A DNA stretch of 64,000 nucleotides from Actinomadura rubteroloni. Lineage in GTDB: Bacteria > Actinomycetota > Actinomycetes > Streptosporangiales > Streptosporangiaceae. Made by a program: the position numbers and the translations under genes. Below are positions 28,918 through 37,377 of the stretch, piece after piece. The stretch lies in assembly GCF_002911665.1 (NCBI RefSeq), contig NZ_MTBP01000002.1, forward strand, positions 1,116,001-1,180,000, written 5' to 3'. The notes under the pieces are model-generated. The model was given only the letters and a program-made list of their open reading frames with translations, was not told the origin of the DNA and did not search any database. Each line of letters begins with the position of its first letter. Within the stretch, counting starts at the first letter, position 1.

Positions 28918-29481
28918 TCAGGCGCGGGCGGCGTGATCCTTCACCGTGATCGACCCCTTGTAGCCGAGCCCCTTCACGCGCAGCACCGGGGCGCCGTCGC
29001 GGGCCGCCGCGCGCACGTCGGACGACACCCCGACGCCGTCCGCCTCCACCCGCACGCCCGGCGGCACGATCAGCTCCACGCCCGACTTGTAGGCGATGAC
29101 GCGCAGCCGCGTGAGCGCCCCGGCGAACTCGGCGGACGTCAGGTCCAGCACGCCCGAGCCCTTGTAGACGACGACCGTCGCCCGCTCCGCCAGCGTCCAC
29201 CGCCCGGTGCGGCTCAGCGCGCCCTTGTACGCGAGGTGGAGCCGCGCGCCGCGCCCCACCGGAGACGAACCCCGCGCGCCGGCGGGCGCGGCCGGCAGAT
29301 CGGCCGAGACGACGCTCAGCTCGCCGTGCGTGCGGGAGGCGAGCGTCCGCTCGATGCGCTCGTCGAGTTCGCGCTCGTCCAGACGGCCTTCGGCGAACGC
29401 GGTGTGCAGCCGGACGAGAACGGCGTCGCGATCGCCGTCCGACGCGCGGGCGAGCGGGTCGGCGGGCGTGTCCAGGCTCAT
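28918..29481 (-). CDS. DUF1707 domain protein with C-terminal beta domain
   Basis: The 187-residue protein starts with a DUF1707 domain (SDGDRDAVLVRLHTAFAEG, LDERELDERIERTLASRT), a short helical module found at the N-terminus of many actinobacterial proteins. The C-terminal half, with ERATVVVYKGSGVLDL and VIAYKSGVELIVPPGVRVEA, resembles the cell-wall-active DUF2154/LiaF-type beta-helix. No membrane segment is present. GGAGGA precedes the ATG at 29481; the frame is open upstream but without a ribosome site. Role unknown, perhaps envelope sensing. Confidence 0.85.
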   Translation of the reverse strand: MSLDTPADPLARASDGDRDAVLVRLHTAFAEGRLDERELDERIERTLASRTHGELSVVSADLPAAPAGARGSSPVGRGARLHLAYKGALSRTGRWTLAERATVVVYKGSGVLDLTSAEFAGALTRLRVIAYKSGVELIVPPGVRVEADGVGVSSDVRAAARDGAPVLRVKGLGYKGSITVKDHAARA

Positions 29482-29624
29482 GATCTGTCCTCCGGGAGCG
29501 GGGATTGTGGCCTGTGGCTCTCCGGTCCATGCCGGGAAGTCGAGATGTATCGTAACTTGTCCGCCACAGGGCACGGCGGCCGTCAGGCCGGGTCCGGCCA
29601 CGCGCCGCCCCTAGGCTGGGGACC

Positions 29625-30296
29625 GTGCTCCTGACGACGCTCGAAGCCTGGCGGACCGCCGCCGCATCCCGTCTCCCGCTCGCCGGCGCCGTCTGGGCGC
29701 CGGACGAGCCCGCCGCCGCCCTGGAGGCCGCCGACGCGGCCTTCCCCTCGGGCCAGGTCGTCGCCGTCGACCTGGCGCCCGTCCCGACCGACACCGTGGA
29801 CGTCGCCGCCCTGGACGGCACCGTGCTGCGCTACCTGCGGCGCGCCCCGGACGGACGCCACAGCGCCCTGCTGGACCGTCCGGCCACCGCCGCCGCCCTT
29901 GACCTGCTCCCCCACCCCGAGGGCGGCTGGTTCCGCGAGACCTGGCGGACGGCGCCCCGCTTCACCCCGTCCGGCTACCCCGGCGAACGCGCCGCGGCGA
30001 CCGCCATCCACTTCCTGCTGCCCCCCGGCGAAGAGTCGATATGGCACGCCGTGCGCTCCGACGAGCTGTGGCTGTGGCACCACGGCGGCCCGCTGACGCT
30101 GCTGCTCGGCGGCACCGGAGACCGTCCCGGCACGCCGACGGCGCTCACCCTCGGCCCCGACCTCGCGGCCGGGCACGCGTTCCAGGGCCTCGTCCCCGCC
30201 GGGCACTGGCAGGCCGCACGGCCCGCCACCGCCGAAGAGGTCCTGGTGAGCTGCGTCGTCTCCCCCGGCTTCGACTTCGCCGACTTCCGCGCCTAG
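29625..30296 (+). CDS. Cupin protein, DUF985 family
   Basis: The 223-residue protein consists of an N-terminal segment of about 85 residues of unknown type and a C-terminal DUF985 cupin domain marked by LLPHPEGGWFRETWR, ATAIHFLLPPGEESIWH, DELWLWHHGGP and the final SCVVSPGFDFADF. DUF985 cupins are metal-dependent or sugar-binding proteins of uncertain activity. A GTG start at 29625 is used. It converges on the conservon with a strong hairpin in between. Confidence 0.85.
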   Translation: MLLTTLEAWRTAAASRLPLAGAVWAPDEPAAALEAADAAFPSGQVVAVDLAPVPTDTVDVAALDGTVLRYLRRAPDGRHSALLDRPATAAALDLLPHPEGGWFRETWRTAPRFTPSGYPGERAAATAIHFLLPPGEESIWHAVRSDELWLWHHGGPLTLLLGGTGDRPGTPTALTLGPDLAAGHAFQGLVPAGHWQAARPATAEEVLVSCVVSPGFDFADFRA

Positions 30297-30304
30297 CCGG
30301 ACGA

Positions 30305-30338
30305 GCCGTCCGGCGCGGGACTTCCCGCGCCGGACGGC
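30305..30338. terminator. Strong bidirectional hairpin terminator
   Basis: A perfect 16-base stem, GCCGTCCGGCGCGGGA at 30305-30320 and its complement at 30323-30338, lies between the convergent cupin and conservon genes, just after both stops. It should terminate both transcripts. Confidence 0.85.
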
Positions 30339-30344
30339 CGACGG

Positions 30345-30950
30345 TCAGCGGCCCACGGCCTGGCGACCGCTCATGGAGCGCATGATGTGCTCGACGAGCG
30401 TGATGAGGACGTGCTTGGCCGACTCGCGGTCGCGCACGTCGCAGTCGATGACGGGGATGTCGGCGGGCAGGTCCAGCGCGTCCCGGACCTGGTCGGGCGT
30501 GTGCGCGCCCGCGCCGTCGAACCGGTTCACGCCGATGATGAACGGCACGCCGCGCCGCTCGAAGTAGTCCACCGAGGGGAAGCAGTCGGCGAGCCGCCGC
30601 GTGTCCACGAGGACGACCGCGCCGAGCGCGCCCTTGGCCAGCTCGTCCCACATGAACCAGAAGCGGTCCTGGCCGGGCGTGCCGAACACGAACAGCACGA
30701 GGCCGTTCGGGAGCGTGATGCGCCCGAAGTCCATCGCGACGGTCGTCGTGGTCTTCTGCGAGACCGCCGACGTGTCGTCGATCCCGATGCTCTTCTCGGT
30801 GAGCGCCTCGTCGGTGCGCAGCGGCCGGATCTCGCTGACCGCGCTCACCAGGGTCGTCTTGCCGACGCCGAAGCCGCCGGCGACCAGGATCTTCACGGTC
30901 AACGCGGAATCGCCCTGCCGGGGGCCTGGGTCAGAGCGCACGGATTCCAT
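30345..30950 (-). CDS. cvnD: Conservon GTP-binding protein CvnD
   Basis: This 201-residue small Ras-like ATP/GTP-binding protein has the Walker A motif AGGFGVGKTTLV, the switch-II motif GTPGQDRF and a GVNRFD guanine-specificity motif, an NKxD variant. It belongs to the CvnD family, which acts with CvnA-C as a membrane-associated G-protein-like switch in actinomycetes. It overlaps cvnC by 20 bases, so the operon order is A-B-C-D. A cvnE P450, found in some conservons, is not present here. Confidence 0.92.
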   Translation of the reverse strand: MESVRSDPGPRQGDSALTVKILVAGGFGVGKTTLVSAVSEIRPLRTDEALTEKSIGIDDTSAVSQKTTTTVAMDFGRITLPNGLVLFVFGTPGQDRFWFMWDELAKGALGAVVLVDTRRLADCFPSVDYFERRGVPFIIGVNRFDGAGAHTPDQVRDALDLPADIPVIDCDVRDRESAKHVLITLVEHIMRSMSGRQAVGR

Positions 30951-31341
30951 CGATCACTTCCTTGAGTACGCGCTCGCCGGGGAAGCGGGCCACCGGCGCG
31001 GGCCGCCGGACCTCGATCAGCGAGCGGTCGAGCAGGTCGCCGAGCAGGACCCGGACGACCCCGAGGGGGAGTTCCAGTTCCGACGCTATCTCGACCACCG
31101 ACAGCGGAGTGCGGCAAAAGCCCAAGATCATCTCATGTTCGGGATCGGGAGACCAGATCGGCGGCGGCGCACCGGGCGGAACGGGACGAACCTCCGCCGC
31201 CTCGGTGTCCTCGCCGTCCCGGGTGACGATCAGCGCGACCATGTCGAAGACGTCCGCGTCGTACGTCGTCCGGCCGCCGGTGAGCGCGTACGGGCGCACC
31301 ACCGGACCGGCGTCGTCATCGAACCAGGCGGAACCGGGCAT
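30931..31341 (-). CDS. cvnC: Conservon DUF742 protein CvnC
   Basis: The 136-residue DUF742 protein begins with VVRPYALTGGRT and has a winged-helix-like C-terminus (CRTPLSVVEIASELELPLGV, LLDRSLIEVRRP). In conservons CvnC links the sensor CvnA and roadblock CvnB with the GTPase. It lies one base after the cvnB stop and overlaps cvnD. Confidence 0.92.
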   Translation of the reverse strand: MPGSAWFDDDAGPVVRPYALTGGRTTYDADVFDMVALIVTRDGEDTEAAEVRPVPPGAPPPIWSPDPEHEMILGFCRTPLSVVEIASELELPLGVVRVLLGDLLDRSLIEVRRPAPVARFPGERVLKEVIDGIRAL

Positions 31342-31342
31342 G

Positions 31343-31774
31343 TCACGCGTCCGGGTCGGCGGTGCGGGGGTCGGCGGACAGATGGCGTCCGACGCGGGTG
31401 ACGAGCATCGCCATCTCGTAGGCGATGAGGCCGAGGTCGGCGTCGGCGTCGGACAGGACCGCCAGGCACGCGCCGCGCCCGGCCGCCGTGACGAACAGGA
31501 ACGCCGACTCCATCTCCACGATCGTCTGCCGCACCGCGCCGCCGCCGAACGCCTCCCCGGCGCCGCGCGCGAGGCTCTGGAAGCTCGCGGCGACCGCCGC
31601 GACGTGGTCGGACTGGGCGCGGTCCAGGCCGCTGGACGACGCGATGCGCAGCCCGTCGCTGGACAGCACCACCGCGTTCTGCACCTGGGCGACGCGCTGG
31701 ACGAGGCTGTCGAGCAGCCAGTTCAGGTCGTCGGCGCCCGCGGTCTCGGGACCGGCCTGCTGGGCTTGTGTCAT
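31343..31774 (-). CDS. cvnB: Conservon roadblock/LC7 protein CvnB
   Basis: The 143-residue protein is a roadblock/LC7 domain: NWLLDSLVQRVAQVQNAVVL, SSDGLRIASSSG, then FVTAAGRGACLAVLS and the closing helix LIAYEMAMLVTRVG. Roadblock proteins act as GTPase-activating or scaffolding partners for small G proteins, here CvnD. The ATG at 31774 overlaps the cvnA stop by four bases; the longer upstream frame is cvnA shadow. Confidence 0.92.
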   Translation of the reverse strand: MTQAQQAGPETAGADDLNWLLDSLVQRVAQVQNAVVLSSDGLRIASSSGLDRAQSDHVAAVAASFQSLARGAGEAFGGGAVRQTIVEMESAFLFVTAAGRGACLAVLSDADADLGLIAYEMAMLVTRVGRHLSADPRTADPDA

Positions 31775-34197
31775 CGGGTCTCGTCCTCCTCGGGGTGGAT
31801 CGGCTCGTCGGGGGCGGGACCGGGTTCGGACCGGCCGCGCTCCCAGCCGCGCTGCATGGCGGACAGCTTGGACCGCATCGCCTCGGGTGAGCGCGGCGGT
31901 TCCTGCGGGGGTGCCGCGTCGTCGGCGACGGGCGCGGCGAGCGGGACGGGCGCCTCGGCGACGGGCGCGCGGTGGCGGCCCGTCCCGGCGTCGCCCTGCG
32001 CGTCCAGGCGCTCGCGCAGGGCGGGCGCCAGGTTGGCCTGGCGGCGGCGGCGCGGCAGTCCCGCGTCCGTCGCCTCGTGGACGGCGGGCCGCTCGGCGAC
32101 CGGCGCGGGCTCGGGCTCGGGTTCGGGCTCGTCCGCGACGGGCTCGGCGACGAGCCGCACGACGCCCTTCTCCGCCCGTTCGGCCGCGACCGCCATCGCC
32201 GGGCCGGGCGTGAGCGCCAGCGGCCCGGACCGCCGCGCGGCGGGCTCGGGCTCGGGCACCGCCACGAGCAGTTCGCCGGGGATGAGGGCGATGGCCGTGA
32301 CGCCCCCGTACGCCGACGCCCGCAGCGTCACCCGGATCCCGTGCCGCCGCGCGAGCCGCGCGACGACGAACAGGCCGAGCTGGGCGCTGTCGGACGGGTC
32401 GAACTCCGGCGGGTCGGCGAGCCGCGCGTTGGCCGCCGCGATCGCGGCCTCCTCCATGCCGAGGCCGCGGTCCTCGATCTCGATCGCGCAGCCCTGCCCG
32501 ACGCGGTGCCCGTCGATGACGACGGGCGAGCCGGGCGGCGAGAACGCGGTGGCGTTCTCCACGACCTCGGCGAGCAGGTGGACGACGTCGGCGACGGCCG
32601 TCCCGAGCAGCGCGACGCGCGGCAGCGGGCGCACCCGGACGCGCGGGTAGTCCTCGACCTCGGCGACGGCGCCGCGCACGACGTCCACCAGCGGGACGGG
32701 ATGCCGCCAGCCGCGGCCCGCCGTCTTGCCCGCGAGGATGACCAGGCCCTCGGCGTGCCGCCGCATCCGGGTGGCGAGGTGGTCGAGCCGGAACAGGTCG
32801 GCCAGCTCGGCGGGGTCCTCGGTGCGGTGCTCCATGCGGTCGAGCAGGCTGAGCTGGTGGTGCAGCAGCGACTGGTTGCGGCGGGCGAGGTTGACGAACA
32901 CCTCGCTGATCCCGCGCCGCGCCGCGATCTCGCCCGCGGCGGCGAGCAGCACCGCGTCGCGGGTGACGACGAACGCCGCCGCGATCCGCTCGATCTCGGT
33001 GATCGTGAAGTCGGGCGTCGACAGGTCGACGTCCTCGGGGTCCACGGTCTCCCCGGACCGGACGCGCGCCGACAGATCGGGCAGCTTGCGGTGGGCGAAG
33101 TCGACGACGGCGTCGGCGAGCGTCCGGCACTCGCGCAGCAGGCGCCGTCCGACCCGGTAGGCCAGCAGCGCGGACGCGATCACCGCGAGCAGGCCGAGCC
33201 CGCCCGCGATGGCGAGGCGCGCGAACGCGCCGACCGCGATGTCGGTCGCGCGCTTGGTCACGCCCGACAGCGTCGCGTTCTCGAACTCGTAGAGGCCGTG
33301 CTCGACCGCGTCGGCGGTGGACCACCACTGCCGGACCGTCAGCGGCTCGCGCGCCGCCGGGGTCCGCGCGGCCTTGCGCCCGCCGGCGGGCTGGACGGTC
33401 CGCGCGCCGCGCACGATCTCGTCCTCCCACAGCCGCAGCCGCGCGAACTCGGGGCCGGCGACGAGCCGTCCGTAGCGGGCGCGGTCGGGCCCCGGCAGGT
33501 TCGGGACGGCGTCGAGGTAGGTGTACCGCTGCGCGCCGACGAGCTGCGCGAAGTCGGCGCGTTCGGCGCCCGTCAGGCGCCCGGCGGCGAGCGCGCCGGT
33601 GAGCAGGGCGTCCTCGCGGGCCACGTACTCGTGGGCGCGGCCGATGGCGGTGAGGGCGCGGGCGTCGCTGGTGATGCGGCCGTCCGGGGCGACGACCGAG
33701 GAGTACACGCCGAACGCGGCGTCGATCATCCCGTCGTACTCGCGCAGGACGTCGGCGCGCACGGCGCGTCCGGTGTCCAGGTCGCGGCGGATGGCGCCGA
33801 GGGCGCCGAGGCCGCGCACCAGCGCGTCGATGTGGGAGAGCAGCGCGGGCCGGGACGCGGCGAGGTCGCGCAGGCCCGAGTCGTTCGCGCTGGTGCGGAC
33901 CTTCTCGCGGACCTGGTCGGTCTCGCGGCGGCGGGCGGCCAGCTCGGCGTCCTCGGCGCGCGTCACGCGACCGGCGCCGGCCCGCCACATCGACAGCCGC
34001 CGCTCCCTCTGCAGCGCGGCGACGAGGCCCTGGGTGGGCAGCAGCGACTTCTGCTCGAACGTGCGGCTGCGCAGGAGCTGGTCGGCCTCGCCATAGGTGA
34101 TCCCGGTCGCGAAGACCCACAGTCCGCCGAGCGCGAGCAGCGGCACGAGGGTCAGCAGGGTGATCCGCGCCCGGATCGAGGAGAGGCGCCCCTTCAT
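31771..34197 (-). CDS. cvnA: Conservon sensor kinase-like protein CvnA (nitrate/nitrite-sensor type)
   Basis: The 808-residue membrane protein has a first membrane helix at about 12-32 (LLTLVPLLALGGLWVF), an extracellular NIT-type helical sensor domain, a second helix near 305-330 (LAIAGGLGLLAVIASALLA), a HAMP-like linker, the conserved ARRNQSLLHHQLSLLD helix and a HATPase domain (LLAEVVENATAFSPP, IEDRGLGM, GLFVVARLARRHG). The C-terminal 180 residues are proline/alanine-rich and variable, as in other CvnA proteins. No classical phospho-acceptor H-box is seen. ATG at 34197 chosen because it starts the membrane anchor. Confidence 0.92.
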   Translation of the reverse strand: MKGRLSSIRARITLLTLVPLLALGGLWVFATGITYGEADQLLRSRTFEQKSLLPTQGLVAALQRERRLSMWRAGAGRVTRAEDAELAARRRETDQVREKVRTSANDSGLRDLAASRPALLSHIDALVRGLGALGAIRRDLDTGRAVRADVLREYDGMIDAAFGVYSSVVAPDGRITSDARALTAIGRAHEYVAREDALLTGALAAGRLTGAERADFAQLVGAQRYTYLDAVPNLPGPDRARYGRLVAGPEFARLRLWEDEIVRGARTVQPAGGRKAARTPAAREPLTVRQWWSTADAVEHGLYEFENATLSGVTKRATDIAVGAFARLAIAGGLGLLAVIASALLAYRVGRRLLRECRTLADAVVDFAHRKLPDLSARVRSGETVDPEDVDLSTPDFTITEIERIAAAFVVTRDAVLLAAAGEIAARRGISEVFVNLARRNQSLLHHQLSLLDRMEHRTEDPAELADLFRLDHLATRMRRHAEGLVILAGKTAGRGWRHPVPLVDVVRGAVAEVEDYPRVRVRPLPRVALLGTAVADVVHLLAEVVENATAFSPPGSPVVIDGHRVGQGCAIEIEDRGLGMEEAAIAAANARLADPPEFDPSDSAQLGLFVVARLARRHGIRVTLRASAYGGVTAIALIPGELLVAVPEPEPAARRSGPLALTPGPAMAVAAERAEKGVVRLVAEPVADEPEPEPEPAPVAERPAVHEATDAGLPRRRRQANLAPALRERLDAQGDAGTGRHRAPVAEAPVPLAAPVADDAAPPQEPPRSPEAMRSKLSAMQRGWERGRSEPGPAPDEPIHPEEDETR

Positions 34198-34476
34198 CGC
34201 GGCTCGCGGGTCGGGCCGCCGGCCGGGGGCTGTGCGACGAAATGGCGCGACATGCGGGGGGATCCCTCCCGAGACGGGCGTGCGGGGATCTGCGGAGCCT
34301 ACTACGTCGCCGTGAAGGCCCGGCGGAGCGCGCGGTCCCGCGAAGCGACGTCTTCCGCGATTTCTGCCGTACGCCGATAAATAACCCGGTTCTGACCGGG
34401 GTCGGGCGCGCCACACTTCGCGTCGGCGGAGCAGCGGAATCTCCGCGGCGGGCCGCGCGGCGTTACGATTCCCGCC

Positions 34477-35325
34477 GTGAGTCCCGAAAGCCAGGCATCC
34501 GAGGCACTTCCGTCGCGTCGCCGCCGCGCCCCGCGCGGCGGACGGCACCGCGGCGACGAATCCTTCCTGCTGCCCCCCGACTCCCCCGCCCTGGTCCTCG
34601 CGGTCCCCGGACCCGCGGACGGTCCCGGCGCGGCCATCGCCGCCGAGGTCGCCCGGCTGGTGGAGATCGAGCACACCGGCCAGCCCGCGCGCATCGGCCA
34701 TCTGGCGGGCGACCGGGCGGCGCTCGGCCCGCTGCTGGCCGGGTTGACGCGGCACCGGCCGGACGAGCCGGCGGCGGTCGTCGTGCCGTTCGCCGCGCTG
34801 CCCGACCCGGGCGTCGCGGCGGCCGTCGGCGCCGCCGCGGCGGGCGCGCCGGTCCCGGTCGTGGCGGCCGATCCGCTCGGCCCGCATCCGCTGCTCGCCG
34901 AGGCGCTGCACGACCGGCTCGCCGACGCGGGCCTCGCCCGCGCCGACCGGATCCGCATGATGACGATGGTGACGGTCGCCGGCGGCGTGATCGTCGCCGC
35001 GCCGGGCGCCGGTCCGGACGCGGCGGCGCAGGCCGAGGTCACCGGCGTGCTGCTGGCGTCCCGGCTGGCCAGCCCGGTGTTCACGGCGCCGCTCGGCGAC
35101 CCGGCCGCGCTGCGCGCCGCCGCCGACCGGCTCCGCGCGTCGGGTGCGGCCTCCGTGGCGATCGCGCCGCACCTCATCGGCCACGAACCGGAGCTGGCGC
35201 TGCTGGCCGAGGCCGCCGCCGCCCTCGGCGCCGGGCACTCCGCGCCGATCGGCGCGCACCCGGCGCTGGCCCGCCTCGCCGCGCTCCGCTACGTGGAGGC
35301 CCTGGCGGGGGCCCTCGCCACCTGA
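34477..35325 (+). CDS. CbiX/SirB-like chelatase-family protein, His motif not seen
   Basis: The 282-residue protein resembles actinobacterial sirohydrochlorin/cobaltochelatase-like (CbiX) proteins: two similar halves with LVLAVPGPADGPG, VVVPFAALPDPGV, GPHPLLAEALHDRL and SVAIAPHLIGHEPEL. The catalytic N-terminal HGS motif of true chelatases is replaced by PGP, and no siroheme or cobalamin genes are near. It may have a different role. Start is GTG at 34477. It is divergent from cvnA across about 280 bases. Confidence 0.65.
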   Translation: MSPESQASEALPSRRRRAPRGGRHRGDESFLLPPDSPALVLAVPGPADGPGAAIAAEVARLVEIEHTGQPARIGHLAGDRAALGPLLAGLTRHRPDEPAAVVVPFAALPDPGVAAAVGAAAAGAPVPVVAADPLGPHPLLAEALHDRLADAGLARADRIRMMTMVTVAGGVIVAAPGAGPDAAAQAEVTGVLLASRLASPVFTAPLGDPAALRAAADRLRASGAASVAIAPHLIGHEPELALLAEAAAALGAGHSAPIGAHPALARLAALRYVEALAGALAT

Positions 35326-35343
35326 TCCGCCCCGCACCGCCGT

Positions 35344-35372
35344 CCGGCCCCGGAACCGCCGTTCCGCGCCGG
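35344..35372. terminator. Imperfect hairpin between convergent genes
   Basis: CGGAAC (35351-35356) and GTTCCG (35361-35366), extended after a small internal bulge by CCGGC/GCCGG, form a hairpin between the CbiX-like and SDR stops. It probably serves both genes. Confidence 0.5.
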
Positions 35373-35407
35373 GCGGCGTGCGCGGCGGCGTGAAGCGTGC
35401 GCGCGGG

Positions 35408-36310
35408 TCAGGACGTGAGCTGCTGGATCAGCGGCCCCATCTGCTCGCCGACGTTGCCGAAGACCGCGAGCGGCTCGGCGGCGTTGATCGCGTCCCAGTT
35501 GTCGCGGACGGACTCGACCGAGAGCGTCTCCTTGGTGCCCCAGCCCGGCCCCTCGGCGACGAAGATCTTGGCGATCCGGCCGCCGCCGACGGTGTAGACC
35601 TGCCCGGACTCGGCGACGCTCTCGTGCGCGAGGAAAGCCACCAGCGGCGTCACCTGCTCGACGCCGAGCGCGGCGGCGAAGTCGGCGGGCAGCAGGTCCT
35701 CGGTCATCCGCGTCCACGCGACGGGCGCGATGGCGTTGGCCTTGATTCCGTACTTGGCGCCCTCGTGGGCGAGCGTCTTGGTGAACCCGACGAGGCCCAT
35801 CTTGGCCGTCGCGTAGTTGGCCTGGCCGAAGTTGCCGAACAGGCCCGCCGGGGACGAGGTGTTGACGACGCGCCCGTAGCCCTGCTCGCGCAGGTGCGGC
35901 CACGCGGCGCTGGTGACGAGGAACGAGCCGCGCAGGTGGACGGCGATGACGGCGTCGAACTCCTCGACGGTCATGTTCTTGAACGACTTGTCGCGCAGGA
36001 TCCCGGCGTTGTTGACGACGATGTCGACCTTGCCGAACGCGTCCAGCGCCGTCGCGACGATGCCCGCCGCGCCCTCGGGGTCGGCCACGTTGCCCGGGTC
36101 GGCGACGGCCTCGCCGCCCGCCTTGGTGATCTCGTCCACGACCTCCTGCGCCGGACCGGCCGACGCGCCGACGCCCGACCGGTCGCCGCCGAGGTCGTTG
36201 ACGACGACCTTGGCCCCGCGCGCGGCCAGCTCCAGCGCGTGCCGGCGGCCGAGCCCGTGCCCGGCGCCGGTCACGATCGCGACCCGCCCGTCGTAGCGCA
36301 GTTCCGACAT
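35408..36310 (-). CDS. Short-chain dehydrogenase, MFE-2-like
   Basis: This 300-residue SDR has the cofactor motif TGAGHGLGRRHALELA, NNAGI and the catalytic Ser-Tyr-Lys set in NTSSPAGLFGNFGQANYATAKMG. The pattern (VVVNDLGGD, KVDIVVNNAGILRDKSF) is that of the dehydrogenase domain of peroxisomal multifunctional enzyme type 2, so it probably oxidises 3-hydroxyacyl-CoA or hydroxysteroid substrates. The ATG at 36310 has GAGGAG before it; an ATG 27 bases earlier lacks a site. An operator-like region lies upstream (36375-36407). Confidence 0.9.
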   Translation of the reverse strand: MSELRYDGRVAIVTGAGHGLGRRHALELAARGAKVVVNDLGGDRSGVGASAGPAQEVVDEITKAGGEAVADPGNVADPEGAAGIVATALDAFGKVDIVVNNAGILRDKSFKNMTVEEFDAVIAVHLRGSFLVTSAAWPHLREQGYGRVVNTSSPAGLFGNFGQANYATAKMGLVGFTKTLAHEGAKYGIKANAIAPVAWTRMTEDLLPADFAAALGVEQVTPLVAFLAHESVAESGQVYTVGGGRIAKIFVAEGPGWGTKETLSVESVRDNWDAINAAEPLAVFGNVGEQMGPLIQQLTS

Positions 36311-36374
36311 CCCTGTCTCCTCACATCGCCGAGTCACTGCGGTCGTCCGCCGGTCGTCCGGCCGGACGTCCCCA

Positions 36375-36407
36375 GGTAACCACCAAAGGGTTACCCAGTG
36401 GTACCAC
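36375..36407. promoter_or_regulatory. Inverted repeats upstream of the SDR gene
   Basis: GGTAACC (36375-36381) and GGTTACC (36389-36395) form an inverted repeat with a seven-base spacer, followed by the perfect 10-base palindrome GTGGTACCAC at 36398-36407. They lie 65-97 bases before the SDR start and look like a TetR-type operator region. Confidence 0.5.
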
Positions 36408-36482
36408 CTGACCGAATCCGACTCGGTGACGACCCCGCCCGGACGACCCGCGCGGCGCGGGAGGCCCCGCGCGAGGACGCCG

Positions 36483-37145
36483 TCAGCGCGGGACGGGAGT
36501 GTCGTGGCCGGCGTCCTGCTGGGCCTCGTCCTCCTCCTGCGCCTCGCGGCGGCGCTTGCGGACGCTCCACACCACGACGCCCACGACGACGAGCACGGCC
36601 AGCGCGATCGCCAGGCCCCGGCCGACCATCGTCGCGGCCCGGTCGAACGCCTGCCCGGCGAAGTAGCCGCCGAGCGTGTAGGCGACGACCCAGGTCACCG
36701 CGCCGATCGCGTTGAAGACCAGGAAGCGCGGATACGGCATGCGCGAGGCGCCGACCAGCGCGGGCATCAGGGCGCGCAGCAACGCGGTGAACCGGCCGAG
36801 GAACACCGCGAACGCGCCCCGGCGGCGGATGAGGTCCTGGGCCTTGGCCACCTTCGCCGTGTGTTTCTCCATCGGACGGGTGGCGAGCAATCGCGTTCCG
36901 TACTTGCGGCCGATCTCGTACCCGACCGAGTCGCCGGTGATCGCCGAGCCCACCGCGATGACCAGCAGCAGCGGCAGCGACAGGTGGCCGCTCGCGGCGA
37001 GCACCCCGCCCACCACGATCGCGGTCTCGCCGGGGAAGAGGAACCCGAAGAACAGGGCCGCCTCGGCGAACACGAGCGCGCCGATGATCAGATAGACCAC
37101 CGCAGGCGGCAGCCCGTCCACCAGGGCGTTGAAGTTCTCCAGCAT
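36483..37145 (-). CDS. DedA family membrane protein
   Basis: The 220-residue integral membrane protein has the DedA signature elements FPGETAIVVGG, GDSVGYEIGRKYG and FLGRFTALLRALMPALVGAS with the conserved arginine, and GAVTWVVAYTLGGYFAG. DedA proteins are lipid scramblases or transporters linked to undecaprenyl phosphate recycling and membrane potential. The charged C-terminal tail (VRKRRREAQEEDEAQ) is cytoplasmic. The ATG at 37145 starts the family N-terminus (MLENFNAL); an ATG at 37202 is a possible longer form. Confidence 0.9.
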   Translation of the reverse strand: MLENFNALVDGLPPAVVYLIIGALVFAEAALFFGFLFPGETAIVVGGVLAASGHLSLPLLLVIAVGSAITGDSVGYEIGRKYGTRLLATRPMEKHTAKVAKAQDLIRRRGAFAVFLGRFTALLRALMPALVGASRMPYPRFLVFNAIGAVTWVVAYTLGGYFAGQAFDRAATMVGRGLAIALAVLVVVGVVVWSVRKRRREAQEEDEAQQDAGHDTPVPR

Positions 37146-37377
37146 CAGGCCCCCCGAGCCTTCGTGCGGCTTCACCAGGACCCGATTCGGCCCACTCGCC
37201 ATCGTAGCCGGGGGTCTCCGCCGGTCCTTCCCCTTGCGGGAGGATTGCCGGGGCCCACCGCAGGGACGACCCTCGTCGTCTCGGAGGGGGACCCGATCAG
37301 CCTTCAGGAGGACGGATCCTGTCACCGGACGTCCCTAGGCTGACGTCTCCACGTCCGAAACCCCAGCAAGGAGCGCC

